A DNA stretch of 64,000 nucleotides from Chersky-840 sp035604715 (GTDB lineage: Bacteria; Actinomycetota; Acidimicrobiia; Acidimicrobiales; UBA8190), in contig CAVSWP010000011.1 in assembly GCA_963731665.1 (NCBI GenBank), forward strand, positions 248,001-312,000. Direction: 5' to 3'. Both the position numbers and the translations under genes were made by a program. Below, in pieces: positions 32,547 to 41,901 of the stretch; positions within the stretch are counted from its first letter, which is position 1; each line of letters begins with the position of its first letter. Under the pieces are notes generated by a model that was given only the letters and a program-made list of their open reading frames with translations, searched no databases and had not been told where the DNA came from.

Positions 32547-33323
32547 ATGGACGAGCTCACCGCCCGACGCGCCAAGTCCTTCGGGCCCGTCGCCGCCACC
32601 TACGACCGGGTGCGCCCGGGGTACCCGCCCGACGGGGTGGCGTGGTTGCTGTCCGAGGCCACCGTGCTCACGGCGGCGCGGCCCCTGGGGTCGGCGCGCT
32701 GCCGGGTGCTCGACCTCGGGGCGGGGACCGGGGCGCTCACCCGCGACCTGGTGGACCGGGGGCTCGACGTGGTGGCCGTCGAGCCCGACCCCCACATGCG
32801 GGCCGTCCTCGAATCGCGCGTCCCGCGCGCCGACGTGCGCGCCGGGAGCGCCGAGGACCTCCCGCTCGACGACGGCGACGTGGACGTGGTCCTGGGCGCC
32901 CAGATGTGGCACTGGGTCGACCTCGAGCGGGCCACCGCCGAGGTGGCCCGGGTGCTGCGGCCGGGAGGGACCTTGGGGCTGTTGTGGAACCTGCGCGACG
33001 AGCGGGTGGACTGGATGGCCGAGCTGGGCACGGTGTTCGGCGGCGACGACGTCCACAGCCGGGCGGCCGAGGTCGCCCTCCCACCGGGGGCGCCCTTCAC
33101 CGCCACCGCGGCGCGCGACTTCCGGTGGTCCCAGGAGCTGGCCCCCACCGACATCGTGGATCTCGTGGCCACCCGCAGCCACGTCCAGGTGCTCTCCGAT
33201 GCCGAGCGCGCCGCCGTGTTGGGCCGGGTGGGCGACTTCGTGGCCAGCCATCCCGCCGTGGCGGGCCGGGGCCGGATCGTGGTCCCCTACGTCACCAGCT
33301 GCTGGCGCGCCACCCGCACCTGA
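32547..33323 (+). CDS. SAM-dependent methyltransferase (class I, type 11)
   Basis: 258 aa. The SAM-binding motif I VLDLGAGTGALTRDL (about 50-64), motif II VVAVEPDPHM with acidic residue, and AEDLPLDDGDVDVVLGAQMWHWVD (motif III/IV region) are clear, as is the following VARVLRPGGTLGLLWN. The substrate is unknown. The N-terminal FGPVAATYDRVRPGYP is typical of small-molecule or ubiquinone/menaquinone-type methyltransferase relatives. Converges on ilvD with only 10 bp between stops. Confidence 0.85.
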   Translation: MDELTARRAKSFGPVAATYDRVRPGYPPDGVAWLLSEATVLTAARPLGSARCRVLDLGAGTGALTRDLVDRGLDVVAVEPDPHMRAVLESRVPRADVRAGSAEDLPLDDGDVDVVLGAQMWHWVDLERATAEVARVLRPGGTLGLLWNLRDERVDWMAELGTVFGGDDVHSRAAEVALPPGAPFTATAARDFRWSQELAPTDIVDLVATRSHVQVLSDAERAAVLGRVGDFVASHPAVAGRGRIVVPYVTSCWRATRT

Positions 33324-33333
33324 CCCCAGACTC

Positions 33334-35112
33334 TCAGGGCTCGGTGACCGCGCCGCGCTCGGCGCCGGTGACCAGACGGGCGTACTTGGCGAGGACCCCG
33401 GTGCTGTAGCGGGGCTCGGGCAGCTTCCACTGGGCGCGCCGGCGGGCGAGCTCGGCGTCGTCGACCATGAGGTCGATGCGCTTGGCGGTGACGTCGATCA
33501 CGATCCGGTCACCGTCGGCCACGAAGGCGATGGGCCCCCCGTCGACCGATTCCGGGGCGACGTGGCCGACGCAGAACCCGTGGGTCCCCCCCGAGAACCG
33601 CCCGTCGGTCACCAGCGCGCAGTCCCCGCCGCGCCCCGCTCCCTTCATGGCGCCGGTGACGGCCAACATCTCGCGCATGCCGGGGCCACCCTTGGGCCCC
33701 TCGTACCGGATCACCACCACCGTCCCGGGCTCGATCCTCCCGGCCAGGATGACCTCGAGGGCGGGCTGCTCGCCGTCGAACACCCGGGCCGTCCCCTCGA
33801 AGCGCGGCGAGTCGATCCCGGCCACCTTGACCACGCCCCCGTTGGGCGCCAGCGAGCCCCGCAGCACGGCGATGCCCCCGTCGGCGTGGATGGGGGCCGA
33901 CACCCGGTGCACCACCTGCCCGTCGGGCGCGGGCGGGTCCAGGGCGGCCAGGTTCTCGGCCACCGTGCGTCCCGTCACCGTCAGGCAGTCGCCGTGGATG
34001 AGCCCGGCCTCGAGCAACTCCCGCATCACCATGGGAACGCCCCCCACCCGGTCGACGTCCACCATGTGGTACTTCCCGTGCGGCTTGGTGTCGGCGATGT
34101 GCGGCACCCGGGCGGCCACCCGGTTGAAGTCGTCCAGTTCCAGCTCCACGCGCGCCTCGTGCGCGATGGCCAGGAGATGGAGCACGGCGTTGGTGGACCC
34201 CCCGAGCGCCATGACCACCGCGATGGCGTTCTCGAACGCGGCCTTGGTCATGATGTCGCGGGGCCGGATGTCGCCCGCCAGCAACTCGATCACGGCCCTG
34301 CCCGACTCGTAGGCGAAGTCCTGGCGCCGGGAGTCGATGGCCGCCGGTGCAGCCGAGCCCGGCAACGACATCCCGATGGCTTCGCCCACCGACGCCATGG
34401 TGTTGGCCGTGAACATCCCCGCGCACGACCCCGCGGTGGGACAGGCGTGATGCTCGATGAGCGACAGCTCCTCGTCGGACAGGTTCCCGGTGGCGTTGGC
34501 CCCCACGGCCTCGAACACGCTCACGATGTCGAGGGTCTGGTCGTCGGGACGCCCGGGGATCTTCCCGGGAAGGATGGACCCGCCGTAGAGGAACACGGAA
34601 GGCAGGTTCACGCGCGCCGCCGCCATCAGCATCCCCGGAAGCGACTTGTCACACCCCGCGAATGTGAGCAGGGCGTCGAAGCGCTCGGCGTGCATCATGA
34701 TCTCGATGGAATCGGCGATGACCTCTCTCGACACCAGCGACGCCCGCATCCCCTCGTGTCCCATGGAGATGCCGTCGGACACGGCGATGGTGACGAACTC
34801 GATGGGGAACCCCCCGGCGTCGCGCACCCCCTCCTTGGACCGCGTGGCCAGGACGTCCAGGGGCATGTTGCACGGGGTCACCTCGTTCCACGACGACGCC
34901 ACCCCCACCTGGGGCTTGGACCAGTCCTCGTCGGTCATCCCGATGGCCCGCAGCATGGCCCGGGCCGGGGCCCGCGTAGGCCCGTCGGTGACCTCGAAGC
35001 TGCGGATCTTCATGCCGTGCGGCCCCGACGGCGCGGCGTGGCTTCCGGGAGAGCCAGTTCCGGGAGAGTCGGTTGCGCTGGAGTGTGTGTCGGGGGAGTC
35101 GGCGCCGTCCAT
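33334..35112 (-). CDS. ilvD: Dihydroxy-acid dehydratase
   Basis: Fe-S enzyme that dehydrates dihydroxyisovalerate and dihydroxymethylvalerate. 592 aa. Cys ligands are in GCDKSLPGM and HHACPTAGSCAGMFTANTM; ALGGSTNAVLHL and the C-terminal GRFSGGTHGFCVGHVAPE are family motifs. The conserved protein begins at MKIRSFEVTDG (residue 34). The 33 residues before it are a Ser/Pro/Gly/Asp-rich tail encoded by a 15-bp repeat, so ATG 35013 is an alternative start. It is separate from the other BCAA units and follows a membrane-protein gene by 11 nt. Confidence 0.94.
   Translation of the reverse strand: MDGADSPDTHSSATDSPGTGSPGSHAAPSGPHGMKIRSFEVTDGPTRAPARAMLRAIGMTDEDWSKPQVGVASSWNEVTPCNMPLDVLATRSKEGVRDAGGFPIEFVTIAVSDGISMGHEGMRASLVSREVIADSIEIMMHAERFDALLTFAGCDKSLPGMLMAAARVNLPSVFLYGGSILPGKIPGRPDDQTLDIVSVFEAVGANATGNLSDEELSLIEHHACPTAGSCAGMFTANTMASVGEAIGMSLPGSAAPAAIDSRRQDFAYESGRAVIELLAGDIRPRDIMTKAAFENAIAVVMALGGSTNAVLHLLAIAHEARVELELDDFNRVAARVPHIADTKPHGKYHMVDVDRVGGVPMVMRELLEAGLIHGDCLTVTGRTVAENLAALDPPAPDGQVVHRVSAPIHADGGIAVLRGSLAPNGGVVKVAGIDSPRFEGTARVFDGEQPALEVILAGRIEPGTVVVIRYEGPKGGPGMREMLAVTGAMKGAGRGGDCALVTDGRFSGGTHGFCVGHVAPESVDGGPIAFVADGDRIVIDVTAKRIDLMVDDAELARRRAQWKLPEPRYSTGVLAKYARLVTGAERGAVTEP
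35043..35102. repeat. 15-bp tandem repeat, four imperfect copies
   Basis: Units 35043-35057 and 35058-35072 are close (TTCCGGGAGAG core); two more diverged units follow to 35102. They encode the non-conserved N-terminal tail of ilvD. Confidence 0.75.
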
Positions 35113-35123
35113 GGCCCGCCAGG

Positions 35124-35828
35124 TTAGGGCCGGTCGGCGTCGCCCTGTTCCGCCGCTCGCCTTTCGGCGTCTCCCGCCGTGATCTGCGGCTCCGAGTCCT
35201 GACCGAGCGCACGAGCGGCGTCGGGCTCGATCTCGGCATCGGGCGCCAGCCCTTGGCGCACCACGGCGGCCAGTCCGGCGTCGAGCGCGTCGACCCCGAT
35301 GTCCACACGCCGACCATGGACGTCCTCGAACACGAGGGTCCTGCCGCCGGCGTCCCCGCTTCCCGACCCTCTCGGCCCCATGGGGCCGAAGCCGGGGAAC
35401 CCGGCCGGTCCGCCGAATCCGGGGAAGCCTCCGAAGCCTCCGAAGCCGGGCAACGGTCCCTGATCACCGAACCGCACCACCCGCACGTCCCCGAGGTTGA
35501 CCACGCGCCAGCGGCCGAGGAACCGGACCGCCACCTGTCCCGGGCCGGCGGCCACCGCCGCTCGCAGTGCCACGGCGACGCTCAGGATCAGCCCCGTCAG
35601 CGGAAGCACGGCGAACAGGCAGCCGACCACGCTCCAGGCCAGCGCGTGGCCGAAGGCCCACACGAAGAACAGCGTGAACAGCGCCACCACCACCAGCATC
35701 CCGACACAGGCCTTGGCGACCCAACCCAGTGCCGCCCACACCAACGGCGACCGCCGGAACCGCCACACGGCGTCCGGGCGCCTCAACCGAGCCCGTCCGC
35801 CTCTGAGTCCTGGCTGCTCCCCTCGCAC
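35124..35828 (-). CDS. Membrane protein with Gly-Phe-Pro-rich loop, function unknown
   Basis: 234 aa from GTG 35828. Two to three hydrophobic segments (about 38-58, 62-90) are followed by a PH-like short domain (VRFLGRWRVVNLGDVRVVRF), an unusual GFGGFGGFPGFGGPAGFPGFGP stretch near residues 125-150, and a hydrophilic Asp/Glu/Ala tail. Probably anchored with the C-terminal two thirds in the cytoplasm. No family recognised. Same strand as ilvD, 11 nt upstream. Confidence 0.65.
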   Translation of the reverse strand: MRGEQPGLRGGRARLRRPDAVWRFRRSPLVWAALGWVAKACVGMLVVVALFTLFFVWAFGHALAWSVVGCLFAVLPLTGLILSVAVALRAAVAAGPGQVAVRFLGRWRVVNLGDVRVVRFGDQGPLPGFGGFGGFPGFGGPAGFPGFGPMGPRGSGSGDAGGRTLVFEDVHGRRVDIGVDALDAGLAAVVRQGLAPDAEIEPDAARALGQDSEPQITAGDAERRAAEQGDADRP

Positions 35829-35886
35829 GCCCTCAGGCTAACGGCGCCCGATGGCCGACCGTGCGGTCCGGCTTCGGTGGGGAGTT

Positions 35887-37077
35887 TCAGCCGGACTCGA
35901 AATCGGGTGGCGGCTGCCACTCCCACTTTCCCGGCCCGCCTCCCAACCCGAAGCCCCGGTAGGTCTTCATGGCGTGGTGAAAATGGCACAACCGGGCCAG
36001 GTTCCCGAGCGTGGTCCGCCCGCCCTCGGCGTAGGGGGTCTGCCAGTGGTCGATCTCGAGCCCCATCGCCACGTCGCACCCCGGCACCACGCACGTCGGG
36101 TCGCGTTCCTCGATGGCGCTGCGCACATGCGCCGGCACCCCGCGTCCCACGTGGCACACCGTCAGCACATCCACGCCCTCGGTCACCAACAGCTTGACGA
36201 ACGCTTCGGACATCAGGCTGCGCGCCGTGGACACCGGCACGGGGCCCACGCCGGGGATCTCGCACACCTCTCCGTCCTCGACGTAGCCCCGACGCAAGGC
36301 GCCGGCGTCGACTCGGACGTGGACCACCGACGATCCGTTGGGCTTCATTGTCGCGCCCACGGCGCTGCGGGTCACCAGCTCCACCAGGGCGTCGGCGGCG
36401 TAGGCGGCCGGTGACTCACGGTTGTCGGTCTTCCTCGCACGGTCGAACAGTTCGTTGGCCCGTGCGTCGAGCGACGACAGCAGCCGGGCTCCGGCGTCGG
36501 GCGTGAGCTTGAACTCACCCCGCAGCGCCCCGTCCGGGTCGCTCCAATGCCGGAAGAACCGGCTCTTCCTGACCGCTTCGTACCGTTCGTTCTCGGCCGC
36601 CGTCGATCCCGCCACGGCCCGGACCCGTCGGCACCTGTCCTTGAGGCCCTGCAACGTGCACGTGCCCGCCGCTTCCAACAGCTCGACTTCAGCCGAGGGG
36701 CGGGCGGCGGCCGCCGCCGCGATCTCGCGCACCTGAAGTGCCGAGAGGTCTCCGTTGCGAAGGGCTTCCGTGGTCCTCGGCAACAACTCGAGGCGTTCGG
36801 CCGTCTCAAGGGTGGCGATGGCGTCGCCCAGTCCCGTCCCCATCGCCCGGGCGACCCACGACGCCGCCGAGCGGTGACCCTCGTTCTTCCACGCGTCGGA
36901 CTCCCGCACCCGGGAGGCCAGGAGCATCTGGCCGGCCGACCCCAGCCGGGTGAGCTCGGCGAACAGGCCGAACAGCTCCGATGCCTGGGCCGTGGTCACC
37001 CGCTCCGGCTCCAGCTGGGCCAGATAGGCCGTGATGTCGGCCACCGCTTTCTTGGGGACCCCCAACGGGATGCTCAT
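35887..37077 (-). CDS. DUF222 (13E12-type) protein with C-terminal HNH nuclease domain
   Basis: 396 aa from ATG 37077. The long helical N-terminal region is DUF222-like (LASRVRESDAWKNEGHRSAASWVARAMG, LSALQVREIAAAAA). The C-terminus carries the HNH fold: CVVPGCD, LEIDHWQ, GGRTTLGNLARLCHFHHAMKT, with Cys pairs for structural zinc and the D-H of the active site. Such genes are often multicopy in actinobacteria and of unclear role; some are linked to mobile elements, but no other mobile feature is nearby. Confidence 0.85.
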   Translation of the reverse strand: MSIPLGVPKKAVADITAYLAQLEPERVTTAQASELFGLFAELTRLGSAGQMLLASRVRESDAWKNEGHRSAASWVARAMGTGLGDAIATLETAERLELLPRTTEALRNGDLSALQVREIAAAAAARPSAEVELLEAAGTCTLQGLKDRCRRVRAVAGSTAAENERYEAVRKSRFFRHWSDPDGALRGEFKLTPDAGARLLSSLDARANELFDRARKTDNRESPAAYAADALVELVTRSAVGATMKPNGSSVVHVRVDAGALRRGYVEDGEVCEIPGVGPVPVSTARSLMSEAFVKLLVTEGVDVLTVCHVGRGVPAHVRSAIEERDPTCVVPGCDVAMGLEIDHWQTPYAEGGRTTLGNLARLCHFHHAMKTYRGFGLGGGPGKWEWQPPPDFESG

Positions 37078-37213
37078 GCACAGAGAATGCCAGAAGGCTG
37101 TTACACCCACTCGAGATCATTGGAAAAGCATGAAACAAGAAGTGGCGATAGTCCGGAGGTAAAACCCGCAGAGAAGCAGAAAGGTGGAGACAGAAAAGAA
37201 GAGTCGAGCACCC

Positions 37214-38689
37214 TCACCGACGTGTCCCCGTAAGGCGAGGCCCCCCCCGTGCGCTCAGGCGCGGCAGACGGCTGAGCTCGGCGGCGACGGCCTTGCCGTT
37301 GGCCCGGTTGCTCGTGGCCCGCATGACCTGCCCGGTGAAGAAGCCCACGAGCTTGTCGTCGCCGGCCCGGTAGCGCTCCCACTCGTCGGGGTGGGCGGCC
37401 ACGACGTCGGCCACGACCGTGGCCAGCGAATCGGCCTCGAGGGCCTCGAAGCCCCGGCGCCGGGCGATCTCGGCGGGGTCTCCCCCGTTCTCGAGCATCT
37501 CGGTCAGCACCGTCTTGGCCTGTGTGGCGCTCAGCTTGCCGCTCTGCTCCATGCGGAGCAGGGCCACGTACACACCGGGGTCGAGACGGCGCGCGCCGAC
37601 GGGATCGGCGGCCGCCTCGTTGGAGGTGCGCGCCAACGCCAGCCCGGGTTCGACGCCGGCGACGACGGCGGCGGCCACCAGCCCGTCGAGCCCGTGCTCG
37701 ACCACGGTGGCGATCTGATCGGTGCGCGCCGGCGTAGGCTCCGTCGAGCCGAAGAGCCCGGCCAGCTTGGCCCGGCGCTGCGCCGGCATGGGCCCGATCG
37801 ACGCCGCGACCTCGGCCTGCCAGGCGGGGTCGGGCACGACGGGCACGAGGTCGGGCTCGGGGAAGTACCGGTAGTCGAAGGCCTCCTCCTTGGACCGCAG
37901 GGCCACGGTCACCCCCTCGTCCTCGTTCCAGTGCCTCGTCTGCTGGACCACCTTCTCGCCCGCCTCGAGCAGGCCCGCCTGCCGTTCGACCTCGTAGTCG
38001 ATGGCCCGCCCCAGCGACCGCAGCGAATTCAGGTTCTTGATCTCGCAGCGCGTCCCGAGCTCGAAGGTCCCCGCCGGGCGCAGCGACACGTTGGCGTCGA
38101 CCCGCATGGAGCCCTCCTCCATACGACCGTCCGACGCCCCGGTGGCCACCAGGATGCCCCGCAGCTCCGAGGCGTACAGGCGCGCCTGGGCCGAGGATCG
38201 GATGTCGGGGGCGGAGACGATCTCCACCAGCGGCACCCCGGCCCGGTTGTAGTCGACCAGCGCGTGGTCGGCGTCGTGGATGCGGCCCCCGCCCCCGATG
38301 TGCGAGGTCTTGCCGGTGTCCTCTTCCATGTGGGCCCGCTCCACCCGCACCCGACTCCCGTCGGGCAGCTCCAACCAACCCCCCACGTTGATGGGCGCGT
38401 CGTACTGGCTTATCTGATAGTCCTTGGGCATGTCCGGGTAGAAGTAGTTCTTGCGGTGGAACAGCGAGGGCCGCACCTCGCAGTTCAGGGCCAGCCCGAT
38501 CCGCATGGCGTACTCCACGGCGCGTATGTTCAACACCGGGAGCGACCCCGGCAGCCCCAGGCACACCGGACACACGTCGGTGTTGGGCTCCTCCCCGAAG
38601 GCGTTGCGGCACCCGCAGAACAACTTGGTCGCCGTGCTCAGCTCACAGTGCACCTCGAGGCCGATCACCGGCTCCCACGGCGCGCTCAC
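37214..38689 (-). CDS. gatB: Asp-tRNA(Asn)/Glu-tRNA(Gln) amidotransferase subunit B
   Basis: ATP-dependent amidation of misacylated Glu-tRNA(Gln)/Asp-tRNA(Asn) with GatA and GatC. 491 aa from GTG 38689, which overlaps the corrected gatA stop (GTGA). VIGLEVHCELST, CPVCLGLPGSLP with its zinc cysteines, KNYFYPDMPKDYQISQYD and YNRAGVPLVEIVS are GatB motifs; the C-terminal YqeY-like domain follows. Without correcting gatA, GatA and GatB read as one 1015-aa chain, which is an artefact of the gatA frameshift. Confidence 0.95.
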   Translation of the reverse strand: MSAPWEPVIGLEVHCELSTATKLFCGCRNAFGEEPNTDVCPVCLGLPGSLPVLNIRAVEYAMRIGLALNCEVRPSLFHRKNYFYPDMPKDYQISQYDAPINVGGWLELPDGSRVRVERAHMEEDTGKTSHIGGGGRIHDADHALVDYNRAGVPLVEIVSAPDIRSSAQARLYASELRGILVATGASDGRMEEGSMRVDANVSLRPAGTFELGTRCEIKNLNSLRSLGRAIDYEVERQAGLLEAGEKVVQQTRHWNEDEGVTVALRSKEEAFDYRYFPEPDLVPVVPDPAWQAEVAASIGPMPAQRRAKLAGLFGSTEPTPARTDQIATVVEHGLDGLVAAAVVAGVEPGLALARTSNEAAADPVGARRLDPGVYVALLRMEQSGKLSATQAKTVLTEMLENGGDPAEIARRRGFEALEADSLATVVADVVAAHPDEWERYRAGDDKLVGFFTGQVMRATSNRANGKAVAAELSRLPRLSARGGPRLTGTRR

Positions 38690-40174
38690 GACGCCGCCGT
38701 CCCGGCGCGCACCCGGGGCGGCGCCAGCCTCGGGGCCGACCTCTCCACCACCGCGGCCACCTGGAACATCACCGGCTCGCCCAGCGCCGGGGCGAGCACC
38801 TGGACCCCCACCGGCAACCCGCTGTCGTCGGCCCCGTAGGGGATGGACACGGCGGGATGTCCCGCCAGGTTCGACGGCACCGTGCACACGTCGGACAGGT
38901 ACATCGCCCACGGGTCGTCGACCTTGGACCCCGAGCGCGAAGGCCGTGGTCGGCGTGGTCGCCCCCAGCAGCACGTCGAAGCGCTGGTAGGCGGTCGCCA
39001 GCGCGTCGATGATTAGCGTGCGCACCTTCTGCGCCTGCCCGTAGTACGCCTCGTAGTACCCCGCCGACAGGGCGTAGGTGCCCAGCATGATCCGGCGCTT
39101 CACCTCGGGCCCGAACCCCGCGGCGCGCGTGGCCGCGTTCATGGCTTCCGCCGTGTCGGCGTCGACCCGCAGCCCGTAGCGCACGCCGTCGTAGCGCGAC
39201 AGGTTCGACGAAGCCTCCGCCGGCGCCAACAGGTAGTACGCCGGCAGCCCGTGGCGCAGCTCGGGGATGGTGCACTCCTCGACGTTCGCCCCCGCACCGG
39301 CCAGGGCCTCGGCGGCTTCGCGCACCCTGGCGCCAACCGCGGCGTCCACCCCGTCGACCAGCTCGGTGACCAGTCCCACCCGCAACCCTTGCACCCCGTC
39401 GTCGAGGGCCGACGCGCTGCGGGGCACGGGGCGCTCGAGGCACGTCGAGTCGAGCGGGTCCTGCCCGCCGATCACGTCGAACACCACCGCGCTCTCGCCC
39501 ACCGTCGTCGACAGAGGGCCGATCTGGTCCAGGGAGCTGGCGAAGGCCACCAGCCCGTAGCGCGACACCGTCCCGTACGTCGGTTTCATCCCCACCACGC
39601 CGCACAGCGCGGCGGGCTGGCGGATCGACCCACCGGTGTCGGACCCCAACGCCAACGGCGCCAACCCGGCCGCCACCGCGGCGGCGGATCCCCCCGACGA
39701 GCCCCCGGGCACCCGTCCGGGATCATGGGGATTGCGGGTGGGCCCGAACGCCGAGTTTTCGGTGGACGACCCCATGGCGAACTCGTCGAGGTTGGTCTTC
39801 CCGATCACGATGGCCCCGGCCGCCCGCAGCCGCTGCACCACGGTGGCGTCATAGGGCGGGCACCATCCGTCGAGTATCCGCGACGAGCACGTCGTGGCCA
39901 CGCCCCGCGTGCACATGTTGTCCTTCACCGCCACCGGCACCCCGGCCAACGGCCCGGGGTCCTCACCGGCCGCCACCTTGTTGTCCACCTCGGCCGCCTC
40001 GCGGCGCGCCGACTCGTGGAGCACGGTCACGAAGGCGTGCAACTCCCCGTCGACCTCCCCGATGGCCCCCAGATAGCGCTCCACCACCTCGGCCGCCGAC
40101 ACCGACCCCTCCCGCACGCCGCGCGCCAGGTCGAGGGCGGGGCGAGCCATGGGGCCCGGGGCGGCGCCGGTCAC
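38686..40174 (-). CDS. gatA: Glutamyl/aspartyl-tRNA amidotransferase subunit A (one-base frameshift)
   Basis: Amidase-signature glutaminase subunit. VAVKDNM (catalytic Lys), PGGSSGGSAAAVAAG and GSDTGGSIRQPAALCG (cis-Ser and nucleophile Ser) are intact. At the CCCC run 38929-38932 one base too many shifts the frame after TTPTTAFALG. Removing it gives GSKVDDPWAMYLSDVCTVPSNLAGHPAVSIP and the normal C-terminus ending at 38686. GTG 40174 overlaps the gatC stop (GTGA); ATG 40150 is an alternative. GatA is essential where GatCAB is the only route to Gln-tRNA, so a sequence error is likely. Confidence 0.92.
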
Positions 40175-40479
40175 AACGCCTCTCCCAGGATGGGCGGCAC
40201 CCGGAAGCGGCCGTCCTCGACGGCGGGCGCCTGGGCCAGGACCTCGGCCCGGTCGAGACACGGACGCGGTTCGTCGGGGCGCGTCACGTTGCGCAGCGGC
40301 AACGGGTGGGCGGTGGGCTCGACCCCTTCGGTGTCCAGCGCGGCGACCTGCGCGGCGTGGCGGAGCACGGTGGCCAGCTGCCCCGCATACAGGTCGAGCT
40401 CCTCGTCGGTCAGGTCTATCCGGGCCAAGCGCGCCACGTAGGCGGCGTCGTCGCGCGTCAGGCCACCATCGTCGGCCAT
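40171..40479 (-). CDS. gatC: Glutamyl/aspartyl-tRNA amidotransferase subunit C
   Basis: 102 aa. LTRDDAAYVARLARIDLTDEELDLYAGQL is the conserved GatC helix pair, and the C-terminal RPDEPRPCLDRAEVLAQAP and GRFRVPPIL are typical. Order gatC-gatA-gatB with overlapping junctions. ATG 40479 shares a base with the stop of the upstream esterase gene (TGATG). Confidence 0.93.
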   Translation of the reverse strand: MADDGGLTRDDAAYVARLARIDLTDEELDLYAGQLATVLRHAAQVAALDTEGVEPTAHPLPLRNVTRPDEPRPCLDRAEVLAQAPAVEDGRFRVPPILGEAL

Positions 40480-41297
40480 CACCCCGCCGTCCCCGCCGAC
40501 CCCGCCGACCCCGCAGTCCCCGTCACCGTCCCGCCGGCCGACACCGGTCCCAGCACCTCGCCCACGAACGCCCGGGCGCGCGCCTCGATCAGCTCGGCGT
40601 CGTGGTCCAGGGTGGCCACGTGGTAGCTGTCCTCGAGCCACACCCGCTCGATAGGGCCCGCCACCCCGGCCACCAGCACGTCACCCGACGACGACGGCAC
40701 CACATGGTCGTGGCGGCTCGACAGCAGCAGCACCGGGCAGTGGACCTGGTCGAGGTGGGCGGCCACCTCGTCGATGCCCTCGAACAGGCTCAGCGCGGCG
40801 GCGATGGGCGACCCCGCATAGGCGAGCTCGACCGACCCCTCCTTGGCGATGTCGGACCCCACCCCGGGGGCCACCTCCGTCCCCGATTCGAGAATGCCCC
40901 GCAACACGTCGCGAAAGCTCTCCACCGGCGCGTCGATGAACGGGTTCACCACCACCATCCCCGCCACCTCGGGGTGGTGCTCAGCCAACCAGCAGGCGAG
41001 GGTCCCTCCCACCGACAGCGCCACCAGGGCCACGGCGTCGCAGCGCTCGGCCAACTCCCGGTAGGAAGCCTCGGCCGCCCCCACGTAGTCGCCCCAACGC
41101 GTCGGCATCATGTCCTCGATGGCCGTCCCGTGCCCGGGGAGCAGCGGCAGCTCGACGGTGTACCCCTCGTCCGCCAGGACCTGCGCCAACGGCCGCATGG
41201 ACTGCGGGTTGCCCGTGAACCCGTGCAGCACGAGCACGCCTCGCCGGTCCCCTCGGTGGGAGAACGGCTCGGCTCCGGCGATGACGGGGGAAACCAC
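40479..41297 (-). CDS. Carboxylesterase/monoacylglycerol-lipase-like hydrolase
   Basis: 272 aa from GTG 41297. VLVLHGFTGNPQSMRPLAQVL is the oxyanion-hole region typical of Est30-type carboxylesterases. The nucleophile is Ser in ALSVGG (about 94), the acid Asp in SSRHDHVVP and the base His in EDSYHVATLD. The C-terminal TAGSAGSAGTAG is a repeat tail (9-bp DNA repeat). It is translationally linked to gatC, an unexplained pairing. Confidence 0.83.
   Translation of the reverse strand: MVSPVIAGAEPFSHRGDRRGVLVLHGFTGNPQSMRPLAQVLADEGYTVELPLLPGHGTAIEDMMPTRWGDYVGAAEASYRELAERCDAVALVALSVGGTLACWLAEHHPEVAGMVVVNPFIDAPVESFRDVLRGILESGTEVAPGVGSDIAKEGSVELAYAGSPIAAALSLFEGIDEVAAHLDQVHCPVLLLSSRHDHVVPSSSGDVLVAGVAGPIERVWLEDSYHVATLDHDAELIEARARAFVGEVLGPVSAGGTVTGTAGSAGSAGTAG
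40482..40527. repeat. 9-bp imperfect tandem repeat at esterase 3' end
   Basis: CCCGCCGAC-like units recur about five times. In frame, they give the Gly/Ala/Ser/Thr C-terminal tail of the esterase. Confidence 0.7.
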
Positions 41298-41443
41298 GCC
41301 GGAATGCTAGGCCACGGACCACCCACACCCGCCCCGACCTGCGACGGCGTCGCTCGACGGCGCCGTCCGACGCTCCGCCCCCCGGCGGTCGTGCCGGGTA
41401 GGGTGAACCCCCGGTCACGCGAACAGCGAGGAGCACATCGAGG

Positions 41444-41851
41444 ATGGCCCAGTACCCCTTCCTGAGTGACGAGTGGGTGGACGAGGCGCGCCGGATCCGC
41501 CAGGAGTACGAGGGCACCGCCGGCACGATGGCGCATCAGATGCGCATGAACCTGGTCATCACCGACGTCCCCTTCGGCGACGCCGCCATCGACGCCCACC
41601 TCGACACCACCGACGGCCACATCAAGCTCGAGACGGGCCACATCGACCCGGTCGATCTCACCGTCACCCTCGACTACGCCACGGCCAAGGCCATCCTCGT
41701 GGAGGGCAACCCCCAGGTCGGCATGCAGGCCTTCATGGCCGGCAAGGTCAAGGTGGAGGGCGACATGGCCAAGCTCATGATGCTCCAGGGGGCCCCGCCC
41801 GACGAGAACGCCCAGGAAGTGGCCAAGCGCCTGCGGGAGATGACCGCCTAG
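41444..41851 (+). CDS. SCP2 sterol-transfer-family protein
   Basis: 135 aa single-domain protein. The SCP2 fold is recognisable in MNLVITDVPFGDAAIDAHLDT, TLDYATAKAILVEGNPQVGMQAFMAGKVKVEGDMAKLMML. These bind lipids or acyl-CoA and occur in many actinobacteria with lipid-degradation genes. ATG 41444 has a GAGGAG-type site upstream. It stands alone, divergent from the esterase and convergent with the MFS gene. Confidence 0.85.
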   Translation: MAQYPFLSDEWVDEARRIRQEYEGTAGTMAHQMRMNLVITDVPFGDAAIDAHLDTTDGHIKLETGHIDPVDLTVTLDYATAKAILVEGNPQVGMQAFMAGKVKVEGDMAKLMMLQGAPPDENAQEVAKRLREMTA

Positions 41852-41861
41852 CCCTCACCCG

Positions 41862-41901
41862 GGCCGCATAGCTCACCACGGCCGCGTCGCTCATCCGGCC
41901 G
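41862..41901. repeat. 17-18 bp tandem repeat between convergent genes
   Basis: GGCCGCATAGCTCACCAC (41862-41879), then GGCCGCGTCGCTCATCC (41880-41896) and a partial third copy, filling the space between the SCP2 and MFS stops. Confidence 0.7.

Noticed and set aside
35887..37077. Homing endonuclease or intron, from the HNH domain
   Set aside because: DUF222-HNH proteins are ordinary multicopy genes in actinobacteria, and no interrupted gene, intron or RNA structure is seen nearby.
37241..37248. Run of eight C near the gatB 3' end as a phase-variation tract
   Set aside because: It lies in the last few non-conserved codons of gatB; a slip would change only the tail, and the run may itself be a sequencing artefact given the other homopolymer errors.
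37214..40261. A GatA-GatB fusion protein of 1015 aa
   Set aside because: The fusion comes from one extra base in the CCCC run near 38929. Correcting it gives a normal GatA C-terminus and a GTGA junction to GatB.
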